Assembly (NCBI GenBank): GCA_023251095.1
Contig: JAHEZL010000006.1
Coordinates: 1-64,000 of the forward strand
Length of the DNA: 64,000 nt
Reading direction: 5' to 3'
Source of the DNA: Flavobacteriales bacterium
GTDB taxonomy: Bacteria > Bacteroidota > Bacteroidia > Flavobacteriales_C > GCA-002722245
Below, piece after piece: positions 53,597 to 60,975 of this stretch. Numbering within the stretch: the first letter of the stretch is position 1; each line of letters begins with the position of its first letter. Under the pieces are notes generated by a model, which saw nothing but the letters and a program-made list of their open reading frames with translations, ran no database searches and had not been told where the DNA came from. The position numbers were made by a program, and so were the translations under genes.

Positions 53597-53887
53597 TTAC
53601 CAAACCTGAATTTCCTGAATTAAATTTTGTTTTAATTCAGCATTAATTTTTTCTATGATTTTTGATTTCATCATCATGAGCTCATGCTTCAATGGCGCCG
53701 ATTTTACTTTGATGTGCAACACTCCTTTTTCCAGTTTCAACTTCTCGGTTTCCTTAGCGATATAAGGTCCCATCATATCCTCCCAAATCTTTTTTATTTC
53801 CACCTGATTGAGGCCTGCACGCAAGCGGTAAGCATCCAGCAATTCCTGAATCGCCTCCTTGATGGTTGATTCATTTTTTCTCTTCAT
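53597..53887 (-). CDS. DUF721 family (DciA-like) protein
   Basis: A 96-residue protein of the DUF721 family, which includes DciA, the ancestral loader of the replicative helicase DnaB. The core LRAGLNQVEIKKIWEDMMGPYI followed by AKETEKLKLEKGVLHIKVKS fits the KH-like fold. It overlaps the recF stop by 17 bases, so the two are translationally coupled, and the recF neighbour supports a role in replication or repair. Bacteroidota use DciA rather than DnaC, but its action here is inferred. Confidence 0.85.
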   Translation of the reverse strand: MKRKNESTIKEAIQELLDAYRLRAGLNQVEIKKIWEDMMGPYIAKETEKLKLEKGVLHIKVKSAPLKHELMMMKSKIIEKINAELKQNLIQEIQVW

Positions 53888-54992
53888 GCCACACTCTTTT
53901 TACACTGCCTTTTTCAATTTCAAACATTTTGTGTTCGCCTTTTACTGTGCGCAACAACTGCTCAATTCTTTCGGGATGGGTGTCGGTAATGAATATTTGT
54001 CCGAACTTGCGCGAGTTCACCAGATCCAATAAATGCATCACACGATTTTCATCCAGCTTATCAAAAATATCATCGAGCAATAAAATGGGATTTACTTTTT
54101 TGATCTGTTTTAAAAATTCCATTTGCGCTACTTTCAACGCAATGAGATATGATTTTTGCTGACCTTGTGATCCGAATTTTTTCAGCGGATGTCCGCCTAT
54201 ATTAAATTGCAATTCATCTTTATGAACACCAACGGTACTGAACTGTTTTCGCAAATCTTCATCTACTGAATTTTGCAGTGCTTCTATAAAATCAATAGCT
54301 GCCAGTTGCGACTGGTACTCCAGCTCCACCGTTTCTTTTTTGCCCGAAATAATTTGAAAATATTCCTGAAAAATAGGCTCGAAACTTTTGATAAATGCCG
54401 CTCTCTTTTCAAAAATATATTTGCCGTGATTAGAAAGTTGTTCATTCCATATCTCCAGTGATTCGGCATCAAAGCGACGTTCCTTAAAAAACAATTTCAG
54501 CAAAGCGTTGCGTTGCGCCAAAGCTTTATTGTATTGAATAAGATGATCGAGATATTCTTTGTCGTACTGCGAAATAATTCCATCGATAAACTTTCTTCTT
54601 TCTTCACTTCCTTCGTAAATCAAAATACTGTCGGAAGGAGAAATCATCACCAGCGGATAACCACCGATATGATCGGCCAAACGATCATACTCCGCTTTAT
54701 TTTTTTTGAAAATCTTTTGCTGACCTTTCTTTACTCCGCAGTAAATTTTATCGGTCTCCCCTTCTTTTTCAAACTCGCCCTGAACGAGGAAAAAGGATTC
54801 ATCGTGCAGCACATTCTGACTGTCGGAAGGATTGAAAAAACTTTTGCAAAATGAGAGGTAGTAAATAGCGTCCAATATATTCGTTTTCCCTTCGCCATTG
54901 TTACCCACAAAGCAATTCACCTTATCGTGAAACTCAAACTCAGCTTCGCGATAATTTTTAAAATTAACGAGGGATAAATTTTTTAAAAACAT
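53871..54992 (-). CDS. recF: DNA replication/repair protein RecF
   Basis: RecF is an SMC-like ATPase that loads RecA at single-strand gaps with RecO and RecR. The 373-residue product starts FLKNLSLVNFKNYREAEF and carries Walker A GNNGEGKT (residues 30-37), the SGKKE-like coil region, the SQGQQKSYLIALK signature and Walker B ILLLDDIFDKLDENR. Length and motifs are typical. It is downstream of a CoA-binding gene (1-base gap) and overlaps the DciA-like gene. dnaA and dnaN, its usual neighbours elsewhere, are absent from the window. Confidence 0.96.
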   Translation of the reverse strand: MFLKNLSLVNFKNYREAEFEFHDKVNCFVGNNGEGKTNILDAIYYLSFCKSFFNPSDSQNVLHDESFFLVQGEFEKEGETDKIYCGVKKGQQKIFKKNKAEYDRLADHIGGYPLVMISPSDSILIYEGSEERRKFIDGIISQYDKEYLDHLIQYNKALAQRNALLKLFFKERRFDAESLEIWNEQLSNHGKYIFEKRAAFIKSFEPIFQEYFQIISGKKETVELEYQSQLAAIDFIEALQNSVDEDLRKQFSTVGVHKDELQFNIGGHPLKKFGSQGQQKSYLIALKVAQMEFLKQIKKVNPILLLDDIFDKLDENRVMHLLDLVNSRKFGQIFITDTHPERIEQLLRTVKGEHKMFEIEKGSVKRVWHEEKK

Positions 54993-54993
54993 A

Positions 54994-55356
54994 CTAATAT
55001 TCTCCGGTACTCAGCATTACCAAAGTACAGCCTTCCACCACTTCAACACCTGCTTTTTCCAGCGTACTTTGAAACTCCGGATTTTCGGTGCCGGGGTTGA
55101 ACAACACTCGTTTCGGATGTAAACCCAAAATGTATTGATAATAGGAAGGTTGATTTTGCGGACCAACATACATCGTCACCGTATCCACCCCCTTCACCTC
55201 GGGCATCCCAGTTAGTATTTGTAAACCATTGATTTCACCTTCTTTAATTCCTACCGGAACCACCTCGTGGCCGTAGGATTTCAACTTTTCCGTCGCTTTG
55301 TATGAATAGCGGTCAGTATTAGTTGATGCGCCTATAACAACTGTTTTTTTACTCAT
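54994..55356 (-). CDS. CoA-binding domain protein
   Basis: A 120-residue protein with a Rossmann-type CoA_binding_2 fold: VVIGASTNTDRYSYKATEKL at the start, HEVVPVGIKEGEING and PKRVLFNPGTENPEF later, and the final EVVEGCTLVMLSTGEY. The fold binds CoA or a related nucleotide and matches the YccU family. The physiological role is unknown. It is the first gene of the operon with recF, the DciA-like gene and the WYL regulator. Confidence 0.9.
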   Translation of the reverse strand: MSKKTVVIGASTNTDRYSYKATEKLKSYGHEVVPVGIKEGEINGLQILTGMPEVKGVDTVTMYVGPQNQPSYYQYILGLHPKRVLFNPGTENPEFQSTLEKAGVEVVEGCTLVMLSTGEY

Positions 55357-55399
55357 GCACTAAAGATAGTAAATAGGCAATAGTGACAGAAGAAAAACT

Positions 55400-56740
55400 T
55401 TAGAACAATAAAGAATTTAAATGATACCTCAGCGACAAAGAAAAATTAAGGTTTTTGTCGTTAGCGCTATTCATGAAATAAGCATTTTTGGTAATGTCGT
55501 TTAAGCCGACCACAGCCCTCGCTCCTAGAGAAAAAGAAGACGATATTCGGTAATCCACTCCTACAATAGCATTGAACCAAAATCGATTTAAACCATTGAA
55601 ATCGTTTTTTTGCACCGTGTTTTTTTCATCTGAAATCCACCCGCTTACATTTGTGCTTTCATAAACCTCCACCTGATTATACAGCAAGTATTCCATGCTC
55701 ATTCCCGCTATCCATTGGATGCGCTTGCATTGAAATCTTAATTCTACAGGAATCAAAACAGAACCCGATAAAACATTTTTCTCGGTTCTTGTATGTCGGC
55801 CTGTTACCGTGTTTTTAGCACTTGGCGCTCCAAAACTCAGAGTATCGGTATACAAAGAACTGGAATCGCTCACATAAGTTAAATTACCATTCACAAAGCC
55901 CGCAGAAACCAAATTTTGATTTTTAACCGTGTTGTAATACTGAACCACCGTATCGGCGTTGTTGGTGGTATAATCCTGATGCTGACCCTGATCATACAAT
56001 CCTCTGTAATAGTTGTACTGCGCACCAATAGCAATAGAAATTCGTGGAGCTATTTTTCGGGAAACAGAAAATCCCGCATTTCCCGAAAGCAACCAAACTC
56101 TATCGGCATCTCCATATCCGTAATTGGGATGCACCATAGCTGAAGCATACACTTCAACATTGGGCAGCGCATTTTTGAAGCGTAAATTTTCGCCGGCAAA
56201 AATATTTTCGGCAACAAAATCACTTTCATTAAGAATAGATTTTCCGACAAGAAGAATTCCGCTTTCGAATTTTATTTTATTCAAATTAGTTTCCGAATTT
56301 TCCTCTTGAAAAAAATATTTCTCATCAGATTTTTCAAAACCAAAAACACTTTTATTTTCTTTACTTTCAGCATCAAACCTAAGCAGACTGCTTTTCTTCA
56401 AACTCTTTTCAGAGGCGAAATTTGTTTGCTTTTTATGCTCTGACTTAATTTCCACTTCGCTCTTTTTTTCAATTTCAATGTTTTGTGACACCTCAACTTT
56501 GTTTGCGATTTCAACAGTGTTTTTTGATTGCGCTACAGCATTTGTGTTTTCGTTTTTCGTTTCAGATGTGAAATAAATAGCGCTTCCCGCCAACAAAAGC
56601 AGTATGGCTCCAAGTCCCGATGTTCTGAACCAAAACACAGCTCTTCTTCGCTTCTCCTCTTTATAGATAAGCGCTTCAGCATCTTTCCAATATTCAGCTT
56701 TGTATTCAAACGCTGAAGTATTTCCCTCTTCCTTCTTCAT
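55400..56740 (-). CDS. Anti-sigma-like membrane protein with an outer-membrane barrel region
   Basis: A 446-residue protein. A cytosolic start of about 35 residues (AFEYKAEYWKDAEALIYKEE) precedes one membrane helix (SGLGAILLLLAGSAIYFT). A long, low-complexity Lys/Glu/Ser region follows (residues about 60-120). From about 150 the sequence is beta-rich (PNVEVYASAMVHPNYGYGD ... ISIAIGAQYNYYRGLY ... FSLSLRYHLNSLLF), like a PorT-type barrel. The start overlaps the ECF sigma factor gene by four bases, which suggests an anti-sigma factor, but the family is not certain. A lone helix with a barrel-like C terminus is unusual. Confidence 0.6.
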   Translation of the reverse strand: MKKEEGNTSAFEYKAEYWKDAEALIYKEEKRRRAVFWFRTSGLGAILLLLAGSAIYFTSETKNENTNAVAQSKNTVEIANKVEVSQNIEIEKKSEVEIKSEHKKQTNFASEKSLKKSSLLRFDAESKENKSVFGFEKSDEKYFFQEENSETNLNKIKFESGILLVGKSILNESDFVAENIFAGENLRFKNALPNVEVYASAMVHPNYGYGDADRVWLLSGNAGFSVSRKIAPRISIAIGAQYNYYRGLYDQGQHQDYTTNNADTVVQYYNTVKNQNLVSAGFVNGNLTYVSDSSSLYTDTLSFGAPSAKNTVTGRHTRTEKNVLSGSVLIPVELRFQCKRIQWIAGMSMEYLLYNQVEVYESTNVSGWISDEKNTVQKNDFNGLNRFWFNAIVGVDYRISSSFSLGARAVVGLNDITKNAYFMNSANDKNLNFSLSLRYHLNSLLF

Positions 56741-57309
56741 TTAAAAAATAATATAAACGTAAATATCCCTGCAACATATTTTTTCAGTAACTCCCGGGCA
56801 TTTGACACGTGCCATTTGGAAGTACCTGTACTAATTTTCAGCATTTCACTGATCTCCTGATGTGAAAATCCTTCGAGCGCAAATAAGCTGAACACTTTTC
56901 TCGACACCGGTGGAAGCTGATCCAAAACCTTTGTCACCTGCTCGCTCTCCAACTGCTCAATGCCCTTGTTTTCCGAATGAACGGCATACTGATATTCTCT
57001 AGATTCCAGCTCAATAGAAGAATCAATCACCTTTCTCAGTCTTTCTTTTTTGCGATATTCATCAATCAAAGTATTAATAGCAACGCTTTGTGACCATTTT
57101 TTAAAACATTTGTTTTCATCGTATTTATCCAGACTGAAAATAATTTTCACAAAAGCCTGATTGAATAATTCCCGGGCCATTTCCTGCTGACGAACATATT
57201 TATAACACAAAGGCATTAAAAGATGAAAACAGAGCTCATGCAATTTTGCCTGAGCTCTGCGATCTTTCGCGACACAACCTTGTATTATTTCTTTGCCTAC
57301 AACCGTCAT
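56737..57309 (-). CDS. RNA polymerase sigma factor, ECF family
   Basis: A 190-residue ECF sigma factor. Region 2 is LHELCFHLLMPLCYKYVR with ARELFNQAFVKIIFSLDKYD and FKKWSQSVAINTLIDEYRKK. Region 4 is LDQLPPVSRKVFSLFALEGFSHQEISEMLKI with TSKWHVSNARELLKKY. The end (VAGIFTFILFFK) is hydrophobic. It should redirect RNA polymerase in response to an envelope signal. It is followed at once by a probable anti-sigma/barrel gene, and a terminator lies upstream, after the Kazal gene. Confidence 0.9.
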   Translation of the reverse strand: MTVVGKEIIQGCVAKDRRAQAKLHELCFHLLMPLCYKYVRQQEMARELFNQAFVKIIFSLDKYDENKCFKKWSQSVAINTLIDEYRKKERLRKVIDSSIELESREYQYAVHSENKGIEQLESEQVTKVLDQLPPVSRKVFSLFALEGFSHQEISEMLKISTGTSKWHVSNARELLKKYVAGIFTFILFFK

Positions 57310-57320
57310 TAGAAATGATA

Positions 57321-57352
57321 AAAAAGAGAGGGGAATTATCCCTCTCTTTTGT
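57321..57352 (-). terminator. Terminator of the Kazal lipoprotein gene
   Basis: AAAAGAGAGGG pairs with CCCTCTCTTTT around a six-base centre, with A/T runs at both ends. It lies just past the stop codon of the Kazal gene on the minus strand and just before the sigma factor start. Confidence 0.87.
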
Positions 57353-57384
57353 TAAAATATGTGTTCAGCAAATACCAATCAAAT

Positions 57385-58083
57385 TTATTTCACTTCGTCG
57401 TACAGATAAATAGTAGAATCAAGAGGCAAAATAGTATAGCAAGGGCCGTTAGTAAATGATTTCACTCCTGCAGCCATAGCGTCACAGCTGTTACTATAAG
57501 TAACGCCATTACATCCGCAAACCGGTTGATATATTGCCAAACAATCAACAGCGTAATTTATTTTTGCGGTATCAATGCATTCGTCGATATAAGTAGTGTC
57601 TTTATGGCAAGGACCGAAAGTATAATTTTTTACGCCATAAGTATAAGTTGCTTCTTCCGGACTGTAATAAGTCACATTGTCGCAGCCACAAACCGGATTG
57701 TAATCGGGAGCTCTGCAAAACATTACACTGCCAATTAAATCAGGATCAAAACAATCATCTTCTTTGTCTTTATGATGACATTTTTTATCACAGTTATGTT
57801 TGTGTTTTTTCTTTTTATCACATGGGCCCGGCGTGTAGCTAATCACCCCATTTTCATAGCGGGCAATATCTTTATTCATGTAAGTTTGTCCATCACAGCC
57901 GCAAACAGGGTCGTTGTACATCCACGCCCCTTTATTAGAAGAGACTCCTATTAAAGTACTGTCGTGGCAAAGATCCACAATAGGCTTATCGTTTGGCACA
58001 TGTATTTTAGGATCGGTACAGGAAGTTAATCCGCTTATCAGCGCCAGCGCGAGAAGGGTAAAAATTTTAAAGTGTTTTTTCAT
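57385..58083 (-). CDS. Lipoprotein with three Kazal-type domains
   Basis: A 232-residue lipoprotein. The signal (LLALALISGLTSC) ends with a lipobox cysteine at about 22. Three Kazal-like modules follow, each with the PVCGCDG/N-type motif: DPVCGCDGQTYMN, NPVCGCDNVTYYS and QPVCGCNGVTYSN, with conserved cysteines before and after (GPC ends). Between modules one and two a His/Lys-rich segment (KKKKHKHNCDKKCHHKDK) is seen that might bind metal. Kazal domains inhibit serine proteases; some bacterial ones protect from host or predator proteases. The fold is clear, the target is not. It has its own terminator. Confidence 0.87.
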   Translation of the reverse strand: MKKHFKIFTLLALALISGLTSCTDPKIHVPNDKPIVDLCHDSTLIGVSSNKGAWMYNDPVCGCDGQTYMNKDIARYENGVISYTPGPCDKKKKHKHNCDKKCHHKDKEDDCFDPDLIGSVMFCRAPDYNPVCGCDNVTYYSPEEATYTYGVKNYTFGPCHKDTTYIDECIDTAKINYAVDCLAIYQPVCGCNGVTYSNSCDAMAAGVKSFTNGPCYTILPLDSTIYLYDEVK

Positions 58084-58180
58084 ATTACAATAGTTGGTTT
58101 ATATAATGGGGTACGCCGCTGATTTTTGAATGGTTGGGTGATGAGGGAAATTATTTTGCTATCATCGATCAATGCACCGG

Positions 58181-58268
58181 TATTTGTAGAGACGAAAGAT
58201 TTTCCGTCTCCGACAAAACAGATCAACAATTATTTGAGACGCAAAATTTTGCGTCTCTACAAGAAAAA
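58181..58268. repeat. Two-hairpin palindromic repeat, copy 2
   Basis: Second copy of the 37225-37300 repeat. TGTAGAGACG and CGTCTCTACA again enclose two hairpins, the first with GACGAAAGATTTTCCGTC (one stem mismatch relative to copy 1), the second with a perfect palindrome. The spacer between the hairpins is longer. Confidence 0.8.
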
Positions 58269-58279
58269 AGATTAAATGA

Positions 58280-59560
58280 TTATTTTTTCTGTCTTGGATC
58301 CAACGCATCCGTCAATCCTTCTCCAATGAGATTAAAGAAAGTCACCACAATAAATATGGCAATACCGGGAGTTAAAATCAACCAATGCGCATTTTGATTG
58401 CTTCGTCCGGCATTGAGTAAAGAGCCCCAGGTAACATCTTCGGGAGCAACGCCGATTCCAAGGAAAGACAAAGTAGATTCCGTTAATATCGCTCCTGCAA
58501 TTCCAAAGGCAGCGGCAATGAATACAGGGGTCATACAATTGGGCAAAGCATGTTTTACAATACTGCGGAAATCCGAATAACCAAAAGCTTTTGCAGCTTC
58601 CATAAATTCCATTTTTTTCACGCGCAGCATCTCCGCACGCACAAAACGCGCAATACCCGTCCACCCCATCAACCCTATCAATATCATCACCACAAAAACC
58701 GAAGGCTTGGCAATCACTGCCACCACGGCCATAATTAAAATCAATCCCGGAACGCTCACCACCACTTCAATAATGCGATTGATAATTAAATCAATCGGGA
58801 AAGCGACCTTAGTACCTAAAAACGAAATTTTCTTCAAAGGCCAGATCAATACATTCAGAATGAACATCACCAATAAAAAAACAAGAAAACTTAAAAATAT
58901 TTGAACAAATCCGGAATAGGCCGATTCTGCAAAAGCATCGGAAATACTGTAACTTCTCACCTGAAATCCATAAAAAAAGGCCATAGGCAGAAAAATAAAA
59001 TTAATCCAAAAACGAACACGTGAAATCTGCAAATCATGATCACCGTAATAGCCCGCAACGGCTCCCAAAAAAATTCCAATTAATAAGGTAATTCCCACAG
59101 AAACGATACCCACTACAAACGCGGTTTGTGTTCCATGAATCACTCCCGACAAAACATCTCTCCCCTGCTCATCCGTTCCCAACCAGTGGTGCCAGCGCGT
59201 ACTTTTTACATCCTGCTCATCCATCGGACTCTTATACCTGTCGTTCATATAATCAAACTCCGTGGAACCATAAGGAACCGGAGCCCACACAACAGATTCA
59301 TACTCTTCAGTTTTCCAGCTGATGTTCAGTAATTCCTTTGGCCATTTTACAATTCCCATATCCACCGCATATTCCCTGAAAGCAGGAAAATAAGTATCTC
59401 CTTTATACTTGCAATACAAAGGTTTTTCATTCGCTAAAATACTTGCACAAAGGGCAATCACAGCCATCACACTGATGAAACGAAAAGCAAAAAGAGCAGG
59501 TTTGTTTTTCTTAAACTGCTGCCAGACGTGCTTGCGGTATGAAAATTTATTTTCGCTCAT
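58280..59560 (-). CDS. Peptide/nickel ABC transporter permease, OppC-like
   Basis: A 426-residue inner membrane permease. An extended periplasmic loop comes after the first helix (residues about 35-130), then HHWLGTDEQGRDVLSGVIHG marks the usual DppC/OppC start and the C-terminal half carries the EAAKAFGYSDFRSIVKHALPNC EAA motif for the ATPase contact. About six helices follow. OppC is normally about 300 residues, so this is long. It overlaps the OppB start by one base. No ATPase subunit is beside it. Confidence 0.93.
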   Translation of the reverse strand: MSENKFSYRKHVWQQFKKNKPALFAFRFISVMAVIALCASILANEKPLYCKYKGDTYFPAFREYAVDMGIVKWPKELLNISWKTEEYESVVWAPVPYGSTEFDYMNDRYKSPMDEQDVKSTRWHHWLGTDEQGRDVLSGVIHGTQTAFVVGIVSVGITLLIGIFLGAVAGYYGDHDLQISRVRFWINFIFLPMAFFYGFQVRSYSISDAFAESAYSGFVQIFLSFLVFLLVMFILNVLIWPLKKISFLGTKVAFPIDLIINRIIEVVVSVPGLILIMAVVAVIAKPSVFVVMILIGLMGWTGIARFVRAEMLRVKKMEFMEAAKAFGYSDFRSIVKHALPNCMTPVFIAAAFGIAGAILTESTLSFLGIGVAPEDVTWGSLLNAGRSNQNAHWLILTPGIAIFIVVTFFNLIGEGLTDALDPRQKK

Positions 59561-60969
59561 TATTTCTTCCCATAAGATATTCTCGGATCAACAATAGCAT
59601 ACAAAATATCAGCAACCAGATAACCAATTAAAGTCAGTGCCGCTGAAAAAAGCATGATGATATATATCACCGGATAATCTTTTGACACTTCTGATTCATA
59701 AGCCAATAAGCCCATTCCTGGCAGTGTAAACAAATACTCTATCACCACGGAGCCTGCAATTAATGACGGGAAAACAGAAGACATCAGAGTAATGAGAGGC
59801 AACAAAGAATTTCTGAGGGCATGCTTCCAGTATATTTTTCTTTCTGAAAGTCCTTTGGCCCATGCTGTGCGGATATAATCCTGATTCAATGTTTGAATCA
59901 TGCTGCCGCGCATTTGCCGGGAAATAAAAGCGAAGGAGCTATAAGTATAACAAAAAAGAGGCAGTACCATATGATCTACATAATTCGACAAGCGCTCAAA
60001 AAATCCGGCCTGATCGTCGAAATCCTTTAAGCCCGTACTAGGAAACCAATCGAAAAAAATAGGATTGGTAAAATAATTAATCAGCAAAGTTCCTATCCAG
60101 AAAGAAGGAAGGGAATACAAAATAAAAAGTAAGATGGTAATCACTTTTTCTTTTTTGGTTCCCCTTGTCACAGCAGCACTTACCCCCAAAGGAATACTTA
60201 CCAGAAAGGCTATGATAATAGATAAAAAACTGTAGACAATAGTGGGCATTATTCTTTCCGAAATCAAATCAAGTACCGAGCGCTTATGGTAATAAGAAGT
60301 ACCGAAATCACCTTTAAATAAATTCGTGAGCCAGATGTGATATTGATTTTGATAGCCATTCCAATGAAAAGAAGGAAGGTAATTTTTCCATGTCGCAAGA
60401 TGAAGCACCATATCATCATAGCTTACAAGCAAGCTATGGTCATAATCAAAAGATGGATTTATTTTATGAAGCGCTTCACTTATCTTTTTGTGTTTTTCTC
60501 TGAGCACCACCTCATCATATTTATAATACAACTCAGAAATCAATAAGCGGGCTTTGATCAGTTCATCCTTCAAGCTATCGGGCGCCGAAATTTGATCGAC
60601 TTTTTTTTCTGTCCCTTCTATTTGATGATAATATGCAGAAACCAATGGCCAGTTGCCATACATGCTAACCAATCTATCCAGATTTTCGCGATGTAATTTT
60701 TTAGGAATTTTATACAGCGTATCAGGCTCTGCCAAAGAAGAAATATCGAAATAAAAAACAGGAAGATTAAGATGCAGCTTTTCACGCATGGCATCATATT
60801 CTTTTTGTTTGGCCTGCTTATCAGCATTTTGTCCGCTTTCCCCTGCAGTGTTAAGCATAATATCCACCGGATCGCCGGGAGAGTTAACACTTAAAGAAAA
60901 AGTAAGCAGAGAAATGATCCAGATGGTTGGAACAAAAAACAGAATACGCTTTAGCAGATATTTCAGCAT
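59560..60969 (-). CDS. Peptide/nickel ABC transporter permease, OppB-like
   Basis: A 469-residue permease, pair of the OppC. It starts with one helix (ILFFVPTIWIISLLTFSLSV), then has a large periplasmic insertion (residues about 40-215, with charged helices such as SAPDSLKDELIKARLLISEL). Further helices follow (IPLGVSAAVTRGTKKEKV, FISRQMRGSMIQTLNQDYIR), and the EAA-like ARAKGLSERKIYWKHALRNS motif (TAWAKGLSERKIYWKHALRN) is present. Typical OppB is about 310 residues, so the insertion is a lineage feature. Separated by seven bases from the binding protein gene. Confidence 0.93.
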   Translation of the reverse strand: MLKYLLKRILFFVPTIWIISLLTFSLSVNSPGDPVDIMLNTAGESGQNADKQAKQKEYDAMREKLHLNLPVFYFDISSLAEPDTLYKIPKKLHRENLDRLVSMYGNWPLVSAYYHQIEGTEKKVDQISAPDSLKDELIKARLLISELYYKYDEVVLREKHKKISEALHKINPSFDYDHSLLVSYDDMVLHLATWKNYLPSFHWNGYQNQYHIWLTNLFKGDFGTSYYHKRSVLDLISERIMPTIVYSFLSIIIAFLVSIPLGVSAAVTRGTKKEKVITILLFILYSLPSFWIGTLLINYFTNPIFFDWFPSTGLKDFDDQAGFFERLSNYVDHMVLPLFCYTYSSFAFISRQMRGSMIQTLNQDYIRTAWAKGLSERKIYWKHALRNSLLPLITLMSSVFPSLIAGSVVIEYLFTLPGMGLLAYESEVSKDYPVIYIIMLFSAALTLIGYLVADILYAIVDPRISYGKK

Positions 60970-60975
60970 TGAAGC

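Noticed and set aside
58134-58280. Short reading frame through the two-hairpin repeat
   Set aside because: The frame arises from the palindrome; the same kind of peptide appears at the other repeat copy, in both cases without a start region or family match.
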